A DNA stretch of 64,000 nucleotides from Lottia gigantea (Eukaryota > Mollusca > Gastropoda > Lottiidae). The stretch's first letter is position 1; each line of letters opens with the position of its first letter. The translations under genes were made by a program, and so were the position numbers. Below are positions 53,425-64,000 of this stretch, piece by piece. Under the pieces are notes generated by a model. That model was not told the origin of the DNA, did no database searches, and was given only the letters and a program-made list of their open reading frames with translations. The stretch covers positions 758,519-822,518 of the forward strand of contig NW_008708943.1 of assembly GCF_000327385.1 (NCBI RefSeq), written 5' to 3'.

Positions 53425-55897
53425 ATGATGTCGACCAATGACAATCAGTCGAAACCCAGGCTTTTAAAAACCAGGAATTTGTTCGAAAAAGGGGATTCAA
53501 CTTCATCATCTCGGGATGTTGGTCTGATCAAGATGGGCAAGTCATCCGAGACCAAAGTGATTCCACTGAAAACTACTGGAATAAGAGTTCCTGGCAATCA
53601 TCGCAGAGATTCGTACATTCTACAGACTGATCTAAAGGAGGTACGGGGTCTAGCCAGACTGAAAAGGTTTAATAGTAAGTACAAATAGTCATTGAAAATA
53701 ATCCTGTCGTAGATATTGCTAGACAGAATGTTAAGTGCAGATAATTATTGGAAATCATCGCGTCCAACTAGCTATTTGTATTGCTTGACAGAATGTTAAT
53801 CACGGATAATCGCGCCCAACTAGTTAGTAGATATTGCTGGACGGATAATCACTGGAAATCATTGGGTCCAACAAGCTAATAGATATTGCTGCATGGACGG
53901 ATAATCACTGGAAATCATCGCGTCCAACAAGCTAATAGATATTGCTGAACGGACAATCACTGGAAATCATCGCGTCCTACTATATTTAATGATATTGATT
54001 GATAGAATGTTAACCAACCAACTAACAGATATTTCTTGACAGAATGGCACTTTTTTGTGGTCAGAACATATGAGTAGTGTGCTTCAATGAGGTGCAAGAT
54101 TGTCGAGCGTAAAACTCCATTCATTTCATTCTGTTCACACACTCAAACTTGATCGGCCACAGTCAAGAAGAAATGAATTACCTGTGTTATGTGGAATCTG
54201 ATTGAGTTTACAAGCACAGAAGAAAAGTGGTCTCAGGTGTTCTAAAATGTTAATGCAATGTCTCAATAACGGCACCCGCGCATGAGAAAAAAAACATGCC
54301 TTTTCCGTCGAGGGACAGTGCTCATTGCTAACAATCCTGTGATGGTATCAGGGAACAATCGTCGAATCTGGCACCTGTTCCGACAATCACAATAAAATTG
54401 AATATTGTTTTTTTCCAGATATCTCCAAGGAATCATCGACTTTAAGAAAATCAAAAATAACACCAAGCAGCCAAAATGATAAACACCAAAATAACTTTGA
54501 AATGACGTCCTTGAAATCTAATTCTGTAAATCAAAGATTTGACAAAACTTCAAAAATTTCTGACGCCGAGTCAATAATATCCATTGTGTTGAAAATATCA
54601 GTGATTGTATCACTATTGGCGTTGTTTTTTCATGCGGTCGCCATTTCTTTGACTATGTGGATGAGTTCGGAATTCAGTAAAATCGGACTCTGGGAAATAT
54701 GTATTGTTAATATTTGCGGAAGATATAAATACGGTAAGTTAAATTTTTTTTCTGTACAATGTACTCTGAGATCGGCTGGTAACATCTGTCAAACTATCTC
54801 CAGAGCTACATCTTTAAACAATCGTAACACTATAAAAACCAACGTCCGGTTTTCCTATAAGTAACAAAACGCTTGCCATAGAAGTTTCAACTGCTGTCAC
54901 TTACAGGACGCTATATTGTAGGATCTTTAAAGAAACAGTACAGCTATCTGTAAGCTATGTTTCCCGTGGCAGCAAATATTTAAACGACTATATCCCTTCA
55001 CCCCTTATTATGTTGAGAATTCCATTTATATTTTTTAGAAACACAAATAATACAGGCGGGCCAGGCCTTTAATGTTCTGGGATTTCTGGCAGGTGGTGCC
55101 GCTGTGTTGCTGATAATTCTCTATATTTTCTGTCTAAACAATAAAAATATAGTTCGACTTTTTGGTATGATTGCAGCCTTTCTAGCAGGTAGTTAGTTTA
55201 ATAGTATAATAATCAACAGTAGCAACGGATACTTTCTGGCGAGTTGTCGCACAGTGATATCAGTTGTTCATGAGCTTGCCCTGGCTCGCTGACTCTAACA
55301 ACACATGTCACATGCAAATGGGGGCTAAATTCTATAGGATCTATAACTATAGGCTAATGAAGGCGGACAACCAAAAGGAAAATATTAACCACGACCGTTC
55401 CTTAAGTCTATATGTTTTTTATACGCCCACATCTCTCTATGTGTGGTCGGTCCGTCCGTCCGTCAACATTTGCATGTAAACGCTCTAAAAACTAGATTTT
55501 TTGATGGAATCAAATGAAATACGGTATGTGTATATATATTCTTAAAACGAAGATCAAGTTCGAATTTGAGCTATTTTCGACCATTAGAAGCAGAGTCATT
55601 GTCCTTGAATATTTACCATCCGCATGCCGTGGTGGGCGTATATGGCTGTGGTCCACTATCTTTCGATTACCAACTATAGACGACTCCTTTCCACGTGTAG
55701 ACTATAGCACTGATAAGTTCTAAAATTTATTTTCAGGTGGCTTTATACTTGTTGGTATCATTATAATAGGAACCTCCGATTCAAACCAAGGTCTCGATGT
55801 GGGTTCGGCCATGATTTTGGCTATCATTGGAGCTGTTCTCTATGTAACTACAGGGATCTTGCTGGTAGTCGACATTGTTCAAAATAAAATGCCATAA
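53425..55897 (+). CDS. Claudin/PMP22-like four-TM protein with long N-terminal tail
   Basis: Exons 53425-53674, 54419-54733, 55039-55188 and 55737-55897 join in phase to give 291 aa. The last ~155 residues form four membrane segments (about 136-161, 199-221, 228-252, 265-287). The first extracellular loop has W164, GLW 173-175, Cys178 and Cys183, which is the W...GLW..C...C signature of the claudin/PMP22/EMP superfamily. Known members act in cell junctions, myelin or as channel subunits; the role here is unknown. Residues 1-135 form a basic, Ser/Thr-rich, presumably cytosolic tail. I recognise no relative for it, and typical family members start within a few residues of TM1. An internal ATG at 54502 (Met112) could give a 180-aa form. 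Intron 1 holds a minisatellite and intron 3 a TIR element. It is convergent with its paralogue at 57885-59429. Confidence 0.8.
53711..54040 (+). repeat. About 52-60 bp minisatellite, six or seven copies, intron 1 of claudin-like gene 1
   Basis: The unit reads 'agatattgctg.acggataatcactggaaatc' then 'atcgcgtccaac.agctaat', starting near 53711, 53774, 53829, 53881, 53937, 53990 and 54028 with unequal lengths. The middle copies are most alike. Confidence 0.75.
54060..54140 (+). repeat. SINE-like 3' tail
   Basis: 'cttcaatgaggtgcaagattg' followed by 'cgtaaaactccattcatttcatt' resembles the 3' tails at 36560-36605 and 59930-59993. Confidence 0.4.
55420..55642 (+). mobile_element. TATACGCCCAC-ended TIR element, complete 223-bp copy
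   Basis: It begins tatacgcccacat and ends gtgggcgtata, so the termini are perfect inverted repeats of 11 bp. It carries the gtccgtccgtcc stretch seen in the copy at 5180. TA dinucleotides at the borders would fit a TA target site. It lies in intron 3 of claudin-like gene 1 and has no coding capacity. Confidence 0.75.
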
Positions 55898-57884
55898 ACA
55901 TAAACAATTTGCTATAATATCTTTATTTGTTGGGTCTTAAAGGAAAGTCTACTGTGGACGTCGTTATTTGAGAGAAGTGGCTAATGGCAGCCATTGTTTG
56001 TCACGTGTTCTGGTCGTTTGAGAATACAAGTGTATGTTATTAAAATTAAAAACTTTGTAAAACATATCTATTAAAAATTCACTCAACCCCGTCCTCAGGA
56101 ATGAATAGGTGCTGGGGCTCATATTTTGTATTCAGAAAATTTGAAAAATTATAGGCCCACAGAACTCATTTCTGACAATTTTTAGGTGACAAAATTATAT
56201 CTTTTTGATCTTTTACAAAGACACTGTAAATGAATCAATCTCTGTAGAACTGAAGAGGGTTTTACTGGGGCTTAATTCTTACTTACTGGGACCCAGCCCC
56301 CAAGGACCCTACCCTAACGCCCGGGCTGAATTCACTTCGGGCGAGTTTATTGTAAAATGTTTTGTGGTCTGAATTATGATATATCAAACCGTCTTCACTC
56401 AATTGGAGTTAGTTACCTTGAATACACCCACCTTTTATGTGATGGATACAATTTGAATACATAGTGTTCACCTAATGGGACTTAGGAAGTGAGACAACTC
56501 CATGTTGTATGAGGTGATAGAAATTTTGGCTGGAGGGATTACGGGATGCTACCTTGGCGGGTTCAGTACTCGGCTAAAAAAAATCCATGGACAACCGGCT
56601 TTTTTATTTCTTTCCATCCTGAATCATCCAGGATGGCTATTGGACTCATAACATATGTCTAATTTATCTTATTGATTTAGTTATCCCTGAATGATCCAGA
56701 ATGGCTAATGATTTAATTTTACGTCTGATTAATATCCTGAATGAAACCTAGTTCACGTCTACCTTTTGATTTTTTCGCTTTGACATGATATGATTGGCAT
56801 AGGTCTGTAAATACATCCGGCTTCCAGCCCTTTGTGACTTAACGTATTAGGCCCTTTGATCTAACTTTTCATATTGACTTTCTTTGAAATGATTTATAAA
56901 ATAAAGATCACATAATTTATATCCAACTTTTCTGCACCTGAATTATACAGTGAAATGGAAACGTCCCATTTGTCTACTCCTTATGGAGTAAATAAAAACA
57001 GGCAACGAGTACAGTGCACGATGACAGGCCCATATAGCTATAGCCCGGAGTCTCAGGGGTGTCAACATTTTTTAAAGGGGCTCAACCATAGCGACTCATC
57101 AAGTCATTCAAGTCATCTAATTTTCAGGGGGTGGGGGCTTGCATACTTTACAATTACAATGTTTAATAGCGATTTGGAATTTACATATTGTAATTACAAT
57201 GTTTAATAGCGATTTGGAATCTGCATTGTTTTGTTGCTAAGGAATATTATTTCAGAATATCATTCAATAAAAGTTCACAAAACACAAAATAAAGGTCAAG
57301 CTTACAAAACAAGCCTTTTGCAAGTCAACTATTCATAAGCGTGATTTGATAAAAAAAAATTAATTTGAATAACAATATATAAGTTTTGAATAGTGAGTTG
57401 AAAAATGGGGGATTTGAATTCTCCAAAGTATAGTTTACAGGCGTGCATGTATGACAAGTTTCTCTTTGTGAATAAAATACTCTTTTATTCACAAAGAATA
57501 AAAGAAGGCCTATTACTGGTGTAGTTTATGTATTGAATTTATTGAATGGAAAGAAGTAGATCAGTTCAATTCAGACTTTATGCATTAAACGTCATGCATT
57601 GATTTCTTTAGCAAGAACATCCAGGATTTTTTGTCCCATATATGACTCAGATAAATATAACAATTCTCAAAAACTAGCGACCTATTAAGATGGATCAGAG
57701 AAACTTCTAGGCCTATATTTCAGATATCTCAACCCCTATACACTATACACTACGTCACGTTATAACGTTAATATATTATAAATGTAGACAAATGACGTTA
57801 AACCAGTACAAAATATAACTTACGCCACGAAGCGTTTAAACGGCTAGAAAACGAAAACAGTTCTCTATTTCCAGAAAGTTGTAA
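55898..57884. other. Region between two convergent claudin-like genes
   Basis: No exon was recognised. It contains a second copy of the 24700-24790 repeat at about 57045-57135, a 40-bp tandem duplication at 57141-57220 (tacaatgtttaatagcgat in each), and a perfect hairpin at 57463-57497. Confidence 0.5.
57463..57497. terminator. Perfect 15-bp-arm hairpin with AATAAA on both strands
   Basis: Arms tctttgtgaataaaa (57463-57477) and ttttattcacaaaga (57483-57497) surround a 5-base loop. Each strand therefore carries AATAAA between two convergent genes. It could be a shared polyadenylation site. It is about 390 bp past the stop of the minus gene and about 1.6 kb past that of the plus gene. It could equally be chance or an element relic. 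Confidence 0.35.
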
Positions 57885-59429
57885 TTAACGTTCGTAATGA
57901 AGGGCCACCAAGACTCCTGTGACTATATAACATACTGCTCCGATGATAGCTAAAATCATAGGCGTACCGACCTTGGCTCCTCTTTTTACCTCATCAGAGG
58001 TTCCAATTATGATAACACCAACCATAATTAAGCCAGCTGAAAAATTTCAAGTTTTAAAATGGTAATGATATTCTTTTCATAGTTCATCGTCTTCCGATAC
58101 GCACAAAACTATGCGCATCTTACCTATTCGGGTTTTGTCAGTATCACGTTAGATTAGTTTTGTCAAAAACAAGGTTTTATGGAATCGCAGACGTTAAATG
58201 ACGTAGTGGAAGAGTATTGAACTACAAAAATATCCATCTTTCCGAATATATCAGAGTTTGGTGGATTAGAGGAAAATACCCTACAAACAGGTCCAAGTTT
58301 TTCTGATCATATTCAACAACTATCAACTGCCTTGCGATCAAATGCTGAAATAGAGCTAAGTGTTTCGGACTAACTTAAAATGAGCTTGGGCGACTTTATT
58401 CTGTTATTTTCCAATCTTTAAAATCAAATTTTAGATTATGTAATCTCTAAAAAAATTCTTATGGAATGTCTAGTTTAAAATATACTCTGTTCTCACATAT
58501 AACAAATTTCACTTATGAATTAAAAACTTTAATTTTCACCTGGGTGATAATTATTTTCACCAAGGTTTTAATTCAAAATTAATGTTCACCTTGTTTCAAT
58601 TCAAAATTAAAAGTGAAATATGTCGTATGTGAACCACCGTAGTTCTCAACTTACATAAAATTCAGAAGGAAGGTGGTGGAAAATGATTTTACTTAACAAA
58701 AAAAAAAAAAAAAACAAATAAAAAACAAATAAAAAAACCCAACTAACTACCTGCGACAAAGGCTGTAATCATACCGACAACTCGAACTATATTGTTATTT
58801 CTTAGACAGAAAATATAGAGAATTATCACCAACACAGCGGCACCGCCTGCCAGAAATCCCAGAACATTAAAGGCCAGACCAGCCTTGATGTCAGATGGCA
58901 CTGAAAATAAATGAAAACATACTCAGTAATTCATAACCCTAACGTTAAACATCATTTCGTTCCATTTCCGTTTAACGTCTTACCATTCTTCACCTATATA
59001 ATTGGGTTAATCGTACCATTCTGAAAATTGTCTTTGAGATAAGGTAACAAAATAAGATGTTTAAAGAAAAAACTTTCCAAAATGGGGCATGGTTGGGAGG
59101 TTTGTGGTAATTCCTTTTGTAATTTAGGATTTTGTTAATAGTTGGACTATCATCCTGTAATTTTCCGGTAATACAAAATTGTAGTAACCATAGAAAAAAT
59201 TCGGCTTATGAGGAAACAAATCTATATTTAAACCAATAAATATATTGATATATATGTACTTACAATCCTTAAATGAGATGAAGGTACAACCACCTGCAGA
59301 GCAAGATTTCCATAAATATCTGGATTGTACCCAACCCGGCAAAGAAATCCCAACTAAATCAAATCCGAAGGCGATTATTCCAAATGCCAGTGCGCCTATC
59401 ATAAACATAGAAGTATCCAAACCTCTCAT
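57885..59429 (-). CDS. Claudin/PMP22-like four-TM protein, 155 aa
   Basis: Exons 5' to 3' are 59264-59429, 58751-58900 and 57885-58036, in phase. Transmembrane segments are at about 8-30, 64-87, 93-117 and 131-151. Loop 1 carries W33, LW 39-40, Cys43 and Cys48, the claudin/PMP22 signature with Tyr in place of the usual Gly. The length matches PMP22/EMP proteins (about 160 aa). Intron positions and phases equal those of exons 2-4 of the paralogue at 53425-55897. The middle exon is about 90% identical to its counterpart over 124 bp. The ATG at 59429 has an A at -3. The frame is also open to an ATG at 59579, which would add 50 residues. A TATA-like string near 59600-59607 could drive it. The function is unknown to me. 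Confidence 0.83.
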
Positions 59430-59929
59430 TGTGATACACAAGACTAAGCTACTGTTGATAAAACTGGAGCGTCTGGTTCTACTCGCGGTAAAAAAATAAC
59501 AGTGCAAAAAATAATTTATAATTATAACCAGTCGACAAAAGTCATTGAAACAGACTTGAATTGAGAAGTATATATTCATGCCCCTCGTGTTAAATCTAAA
59601 TCAGTATATACAGCCACATTCGGCAATACTCGATAGTTTCCGTTAGCTGAATCTGACTCGGTAATGAATGGTAAGAGACTCTATATTTCCGGTATTTAGC
59701 AGCGATTTGTCAAGTGAAAGTAATAGGCTATTACGACCAAAATATAGTCCTTAAATTTAGATACTTTCAGAGATAATTCTGACACTATTGACTATTGGTT
59801 ATCTAATGATACATTTTATTATCAGTTTGAACACATATCTTACGAAGTTTTTGTTTTCATTGACTTATATTACAAAGACTTGTAGTCCTGACCGACCAGC
59901 CTCTAATATTTAAATTAGCAGATTGGACA

Positions 59930-59993
59930 ATAATGACATAGCACTTCAATAGTAGGACGTAAAACTCCTTTCATTTCATTTCATTTTCCGGTA
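59930..59993 (+). repeat. SINE-like 3' tail
   Basis: 'cacttcaatagtaggacgtaa' then 'aactcctttcatttcatttc', as in the tails at 36560-36605 and 54060-54140. Confidence 0.4.
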
Positions 59994-60287
59994 AATATAA
60001 ACGGCAATTCATTTCCGTGATATGTTGCAGAACGCTACCTAGTGTATGACAACTATTTTTGACTCTTACCGGTAACACAGTCTCTAAAAGCCACTTTTGA
60101 CTCTTAGCCTACTATTACGTCATCCATAAGTAATAGCTTGATATTGTGAATATGGTTTAGTTATTGGCAACGGTTGTTATCTTCTAGCTATAGTTACTGT
60201 TGACAATCGTTTCCTAGCTAGAAACTTGCTCACTCTTATCTATCCACTAAATGGTTAATTCCAAGTAAAAATATAATATACTCAAAA

Positions 60288-60588
60288 ACCGCTTATCTAG
60301 AAATAGCCAAATTCGAACTTGTCCAAGATCTCATCATTATAAATGATCACACCAAATTTCATTCAAATCAGATGAAAACTGTCAAACAAATTTTGACGTG
60401 TTTTTTCTAAGTCAAGGCCAATAACTCAGAAAACGTTCATCGAAGATTGTCAGAACGTGTCCAAGATCTCATCCATATTAATGATCACACCAAATTTCAT
60501 TTAAATCGGATGAAAACTGTAGTCTCTAGTGTGGTCTCAAGTGAACGACGACCACAATATACGACGACATAATGATGTGGGCGTATAC
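60288..60588 (-). mobile_element. TATACGCCCAC-ended element, inverted copy
   Basis: Read on the minus strand from 60588 it begins tatacgcccacatcattatg. It then has two blocks each carrying 'gaaatttggtgtgatcatt' and the word 'tccgattt' or 'tctgattt'. This matches the copy at 5180-5500 closely. The far end is not well defined. Confidence 0.65.
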
Positions 60589-61148
60589 TAAAACCAAACG
60601 ATGTAACCTGTGTTTAACTGGAAAGCTTTCCATCATTAATGCACCTAAGTACACGTCTTTCAACAAAAGTTCCGATCTTGCCTCTGAATGTAGTTTCGAG
60701 AATATGTTCTACATGTCCAACGCTGAGACAGTAGGGACGCAGGCTGAAATAAGCCAATTGTCTTAAGATTGCACATGGTGAAAGTCGTTACAACATATTT
60801 TAGGTTTTGTTTTAATATTTCTGAATAGGCCAAGATGATGCATACGTATTATAAAACTATAACTAATGACAATTCCTTCAAAGAAAAATAATTTAAAAAA
60901 AATAGTGACTGACGAAATAAGTTAAGTAAAACGTAAGAGTGATTTATTGCTAAAATTCATTGAAACAATATAAGAATATGATCCACATCGTGTTCCATAG
61001 AATTTTTCTGCTGACATGGAATCCTTGTGACTTTGTTCACTGGCATATATTCTAGCAGACGACACTTGGAATTCCAATTAGAGCTTGGGATTATAAAGAA
61101 TTTCTGCCGATAAAAAATTGCGATATTTGGTTTAACTGAAATCCGATA

Positions 61149-61447
61149 CTGCAAACAGGACTGTTTCGGCCTTCTGGGCCCCATCGGTGCAGTGCTGATA
61201 CTGGGGTTGAGGTTTGACTATATAGCCACCTCAGATGATCCCGCATATTATGTGGTATCATCGTACCATGCCAGAGTGCTCAAACTATCAAGCTAGTGAG
61301 TTACGCATACAGGCTAACGACAATGGTACACTCCAGATAGAGTACACATCAAGGTAAGAGCCAGGGAGCATATTTAACTGCAAACAGGCCTCCTGGGCCT
61401 CATCAGTGTAGTGCTGATACTGGAGTTGAGGTTTGGCTCTATAGCAT
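61149..61447 (+). repeat. Two direct copies of a dispersed repeat
   Basis: 'tgcaaacagg...tctgggcc.catc.gtg.agtgctgatactgg.gttgaggttt' (in pieces) occurs at 61149-61228 and 61379-61447. The copies are more GC-rich than the surroundings. I recall similar sequence from other marine invertebrates but cannot name the family. Confidence 0.55.
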
Positions 61448-62143
61448 ACATCTTTGCAAGAGAGAGTCGACTATTGATAGAAACAGATGGCTGTGGAGAC
61501 TACACTCATTCAATGACAATAACTTACGACGTTTCGACAATTATACTTATGAATTTCGGTGTTTCGATTGAGGCATCTTTTGAAATTTAGAGTATCATTG
61601 TCGAAACGTCTTGCAATTTGCAAATCATTGAATATATTATCATATGGCAGTATAAAGACACAGAGAAAGGAAAGTGTCTCGAGTTGAAAGGAATATAGTC
61701 TTCACTCAATTTCAGTTTACCGTAATACTTTTCAGTAGGAATATCAATATCAATGTCAATTCGTTTACAATCTAATTTATCAACTTAGAATACATACAAA
61801 ACTACGTATGGTTCTTAGAAATAACATGCACGAACGTAGTTCACAGCCATTATGAATCTCTTCCTCGACTTTATAAGTCAAATGTTTGAAAAGGAAACGA
61901 ACCACCCACCCCCCTCTCTGAAAAAAACTATGATCTATTCGGGCAGCGTCCGAAAAAATATTAGCCAACAACCCGAAAACAAAGAAAACTACACGTAAAT
62001 TTACTGGGAAAATTTCGGGCATACCAGCCTGCCAACCCCTCCTCCAACAGACATTTGGCTCTTACGCCTATGAAACCTAGTTACGGCCCTGAACTATATC
62101 ACTTTATCCCTCTTAAAACAACACTACATAGATGCTTCATTCT

Positions 62144-62293
62144 TTATTTCTTCACCAAGTCTACAACTAGAACGATCCCAGTTCCAACATACAGCAAGCC
62201 ACCTAGAATCGCCATTATCATGGCCCATCCCACATCATAAAAACCATTATTAAAATCTCCAACAACTATCACACCGATCAAAATGAAACCAGC
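62144..62293 (-). CDS. Last exon of a third claudin-like gene, possibly a relic
   Basis: The minus strand has an acceptor (tttcag) at the high end, then an exon ending in a TAA at 62144-62146. It encodes a fourth-TM region like those of the two paralogues: IGVIVVGD, then VGWAMIMAILGGLLYVGTGI, then LVVDLVKK. In the paralogues this exon begins in phase 1. Here that phase is not compatible with the homologous frame, because a T run near the start (plus 62280-62284, AAAAA) is one base longer than expected. Either the splice phase differs, the exon is a broken relic, or the run is an assembly error. Its upstream exons were not found in 62294-64000; they could lie off the right edge. Confidence 0.6.
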   Translation of the reverse strand, partial: AGFILIGVIVVGDFNNGFYDVGWAMIMAILGGLLYVGTGIVLVVDLVKK

Positions 62294-62760
62294 TGAAATG
62301 AAATGAATATATATTTAAATTACAATACAATATTTTCACTGTTAAAATAATACTCAATACATCAATTGTAGAGAAATATAGAAACACCAAAACAGAAAAT
62401 ATGTTAAGTAACTTAAGTTCTGTTGTAATATTTCTATATTTAAATTACTAATGATGAGAAAGGGAAAATGGAAATATGACGAGAACGTGGACGAGGATGT
62501 GGATGAAATGAAGATGAAGTTTGTAATTAATAATTTATAATGTGATAATCAAACTAATTGCCCTGGACTCATGCACTATACTAACTGGGTTATCATTTTA
62601 GTTGAGTTTAATCTACAATGATTTGTTGTCTGAATTCTATATCAAACCTTGTTTACTAAATTGGAGTTATCTCCCTTTAATACAACCCGTCATTCTCGGG
62701 GGTGCTATTCTACCTAGCTGTTTACTAAATTTGAAAACTTTTCAGTAAGAAACTGGAATG
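62294..62760. other. Non-coding, nothing recognised
   Basis: It should be intron sequence if the exon at 62144-62293 belongs to a live gene. No companion exon was seen. Confidence 0.4.
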
Positions 62761-62967
62761 TCAAAAGGATTGTAACTATTTGTGTATATCGGGGACACTG
62801 TATCATCAATTTACACCATTCCAATTTTCATAACGACTTTGATGTCATAAACGCATATTTTAAGAGTCTAATTCTAAGTGGAATTTAAGTGGAATTGCAA
62901 GAAGTACAAACGTCTGACTCTGGAATGGTTCACTTCGCTTCTGTTAAACCTCTTTATAACCCCTTTT
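62761..62967. mobile_element. Foldback element, GGGATTGTAAAGAGG family
   Basis: Left end aaaaggattgtaactattt; right end, on the other strand, aaaaggggttataaagaggt. The internal 'atatcggggacactgtatcat' and 'ccattccaattttcataacg' match the other members. A short internal duplication of 'taagtggaatt' is present. Confidence 0.65.
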
Positions 62968-63484
62968 ACATAATATTTAGAGAGGTCAGGGATCACTGAG
63001 TAAGTCTTCCATTTAATGCCACTTGTTATTTCTGGTCCTGCTTTACCATCGTCAACAACACCCGACCTTTATCGTTAAGAGATGAAGATCCGCCACTAGT
63101 TACACAATAAGCGTGAATGAGAATGCGTCTATTTTTCCCAATAGTATAACCTCCTTTTTAACTATAATTTATTCAGCCTATCAGTTGTTTGTATTATAGG
63201 AAAATAACATATATGCATGACTTTCCTAGAAATGAAATACAAGTAGGCCTATTAAGCTTAGTATGAATAACATTATTTAGTCATTTTTTTTTCATTTTAA
63301 ACGACACCAAATAACTTTTCGTATAAATGTAACGGAATGAATAAACTAATAATAAGTTAAATTATTGGATTCAGGTTGTAGCCCTTGTTATCTATAATAT
63401 TTTTAATTATTAATTGTTAATTTTTATTGTAATTTGTATATATGTATATCGGGTGGACCAAAAAACACGATAACAATTTTCATT
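62968..63484. other. Non-coding, nothing recognised
   Basis: AT-rich sequence with no credible exon. It would be intronic or intergenic for the third claudin-like gene. Confidence 0.4.
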
Positions 63485-64000
63485 TAAGGATTTTTTATAT
63501 AGAATCAAAGCTACGATCATAATTATTAAACCTAATATTTATATGGATACCAGACACCTTTTAGCCAAATTACAGCTTTATAGGTTGAATCATGTGGAAA
63601 AACCAGCCTTCTTAAATTCCTTATTCAAAAATATAATGCCTAAAGTAATTTTCTCCTCTTTCATTGAACAAATACCAAAAGAGGACGACAATACAACAGA
63701 TGAAAGACCAACCCAAACTCCTGATTGCAATCAAATGGATTGCTAGGTGGTTTATCTAGCTGACAAAATTTACAATGGAGATAAGCTGGGGGAAATGGAA
63801 CAAAATATAAAATGAACAAACAGGACAGGCAATATCTAATCATGGAAAAAAGGAATGCAGACGGATTTTTTAAAAAAACGCTATAAGTCCAAAATTGTTC
63901 GACCTATGAAGCTGTAATTAAAGGAAAATATGTCTAATATCCCTAAAAATATGAGGTCAAAATATTATGAAAATAGCTTTGATTCTTTATGAAAAATCCT
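63485..64000. mobile_element. Element bounded by ~40-bp inverted repeats, cut by the window edge
   Basis: 'aggattttttatatagaatc' followed by 'aaagctacgatcataat' starts near 63487. The window's last ~40 bases, read on the other strand, are 'aggatttttcataaagaatc' then 'aaagctattttcataat'. These look like terminal or sub-terminal inverted repeats of an element about 0.5 kb or more long. A 67-codon open frame inside (63543-63746) has no recognisable domain. The outer end may lie beyond 64000. Confidence 0.5.

Larger units (their letters stand above)
59430..62143. other. Intergenic between claudin-like paralogues, repeat-rich
   Basis: No exon was recognised. It holds a SINE-like tail (59930-59993), dispersed copies of the ~61-bp unit (60065-60250), an inverted TATACGCCCAC element, a duplicated repeat (61149-61447) and a short hairpin at 61533-61612 (gacgtttcgacaat.atact and its complement). 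Confidence 0.5.

Noticed and set aside
63543-63746. 67-codon open frame inside the right-edge inverted repeats, possible transposase piece
   Set aside because: No transposase catalytic motif can be seen, so it is not called as a gene.

Overview
The window is animal nuclear DNA: AT-rich, intron-rich, with GT-AG splice sites and many short dispersed repeats. The gene structures fit a non-vertebrate bilaterian. Several repeats (a TATACGCCCACAT-ended element and a SINE-like repeat) resemble ones I associate with molluscs, so a mollusc or other lophotrochozoan is my best guess. This is inference; no species can be named.

Layout. About 3.5-10.2 kb (+): five exons of GTP cyclohydrolase I (GCH1), with the first exon missing. 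14.2-14.6 kb (-): a C14orf119-like single-exon gene, divergent from a two-exon GON7-like KEOPS subunit gene at 15.4-16.0 kb (+). 17.6-25.4 kb (-): a complete 14-exon acetyl-CoA synthetase (ACSS1 type, 691 aa). 27.1-44.6 kb (+): a complete 21-exon protein kinase D (847 aa). 44.6-53 kb: intergenic and repeat-rich. 53.4-62.3 kb: a small family of claudin/PMP22-like four-transmembrane genes: one on + (291 aa), one convergent on - (155 aa), and a lone last exon of a third on -.

The genes serve unrelated cell functions: pterin cofactor synthesis, tRNA t6A modification, acetate activation, diacylglycerol signalling and membrane/junction proteins. No operon-like or defence-like system is visible. The two full claudin-like genes share a stretch of one exon that is much more alike than their other exons, which suggests local gene conversion.

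Much of the non-coding DNA is small non-autonomous DNA transposons. Four hAT-like elements have recognisable 8-bp target-site duplications, and one of these sits inside an older foldback element. Several foldback (long inverted repeat) families and at least seven minisatellites are also present. Two minisatellites run up to splice acceptors. I found no rRNA, tRNA gene, CRISPR array, or virus-like or LTR element that I could support.
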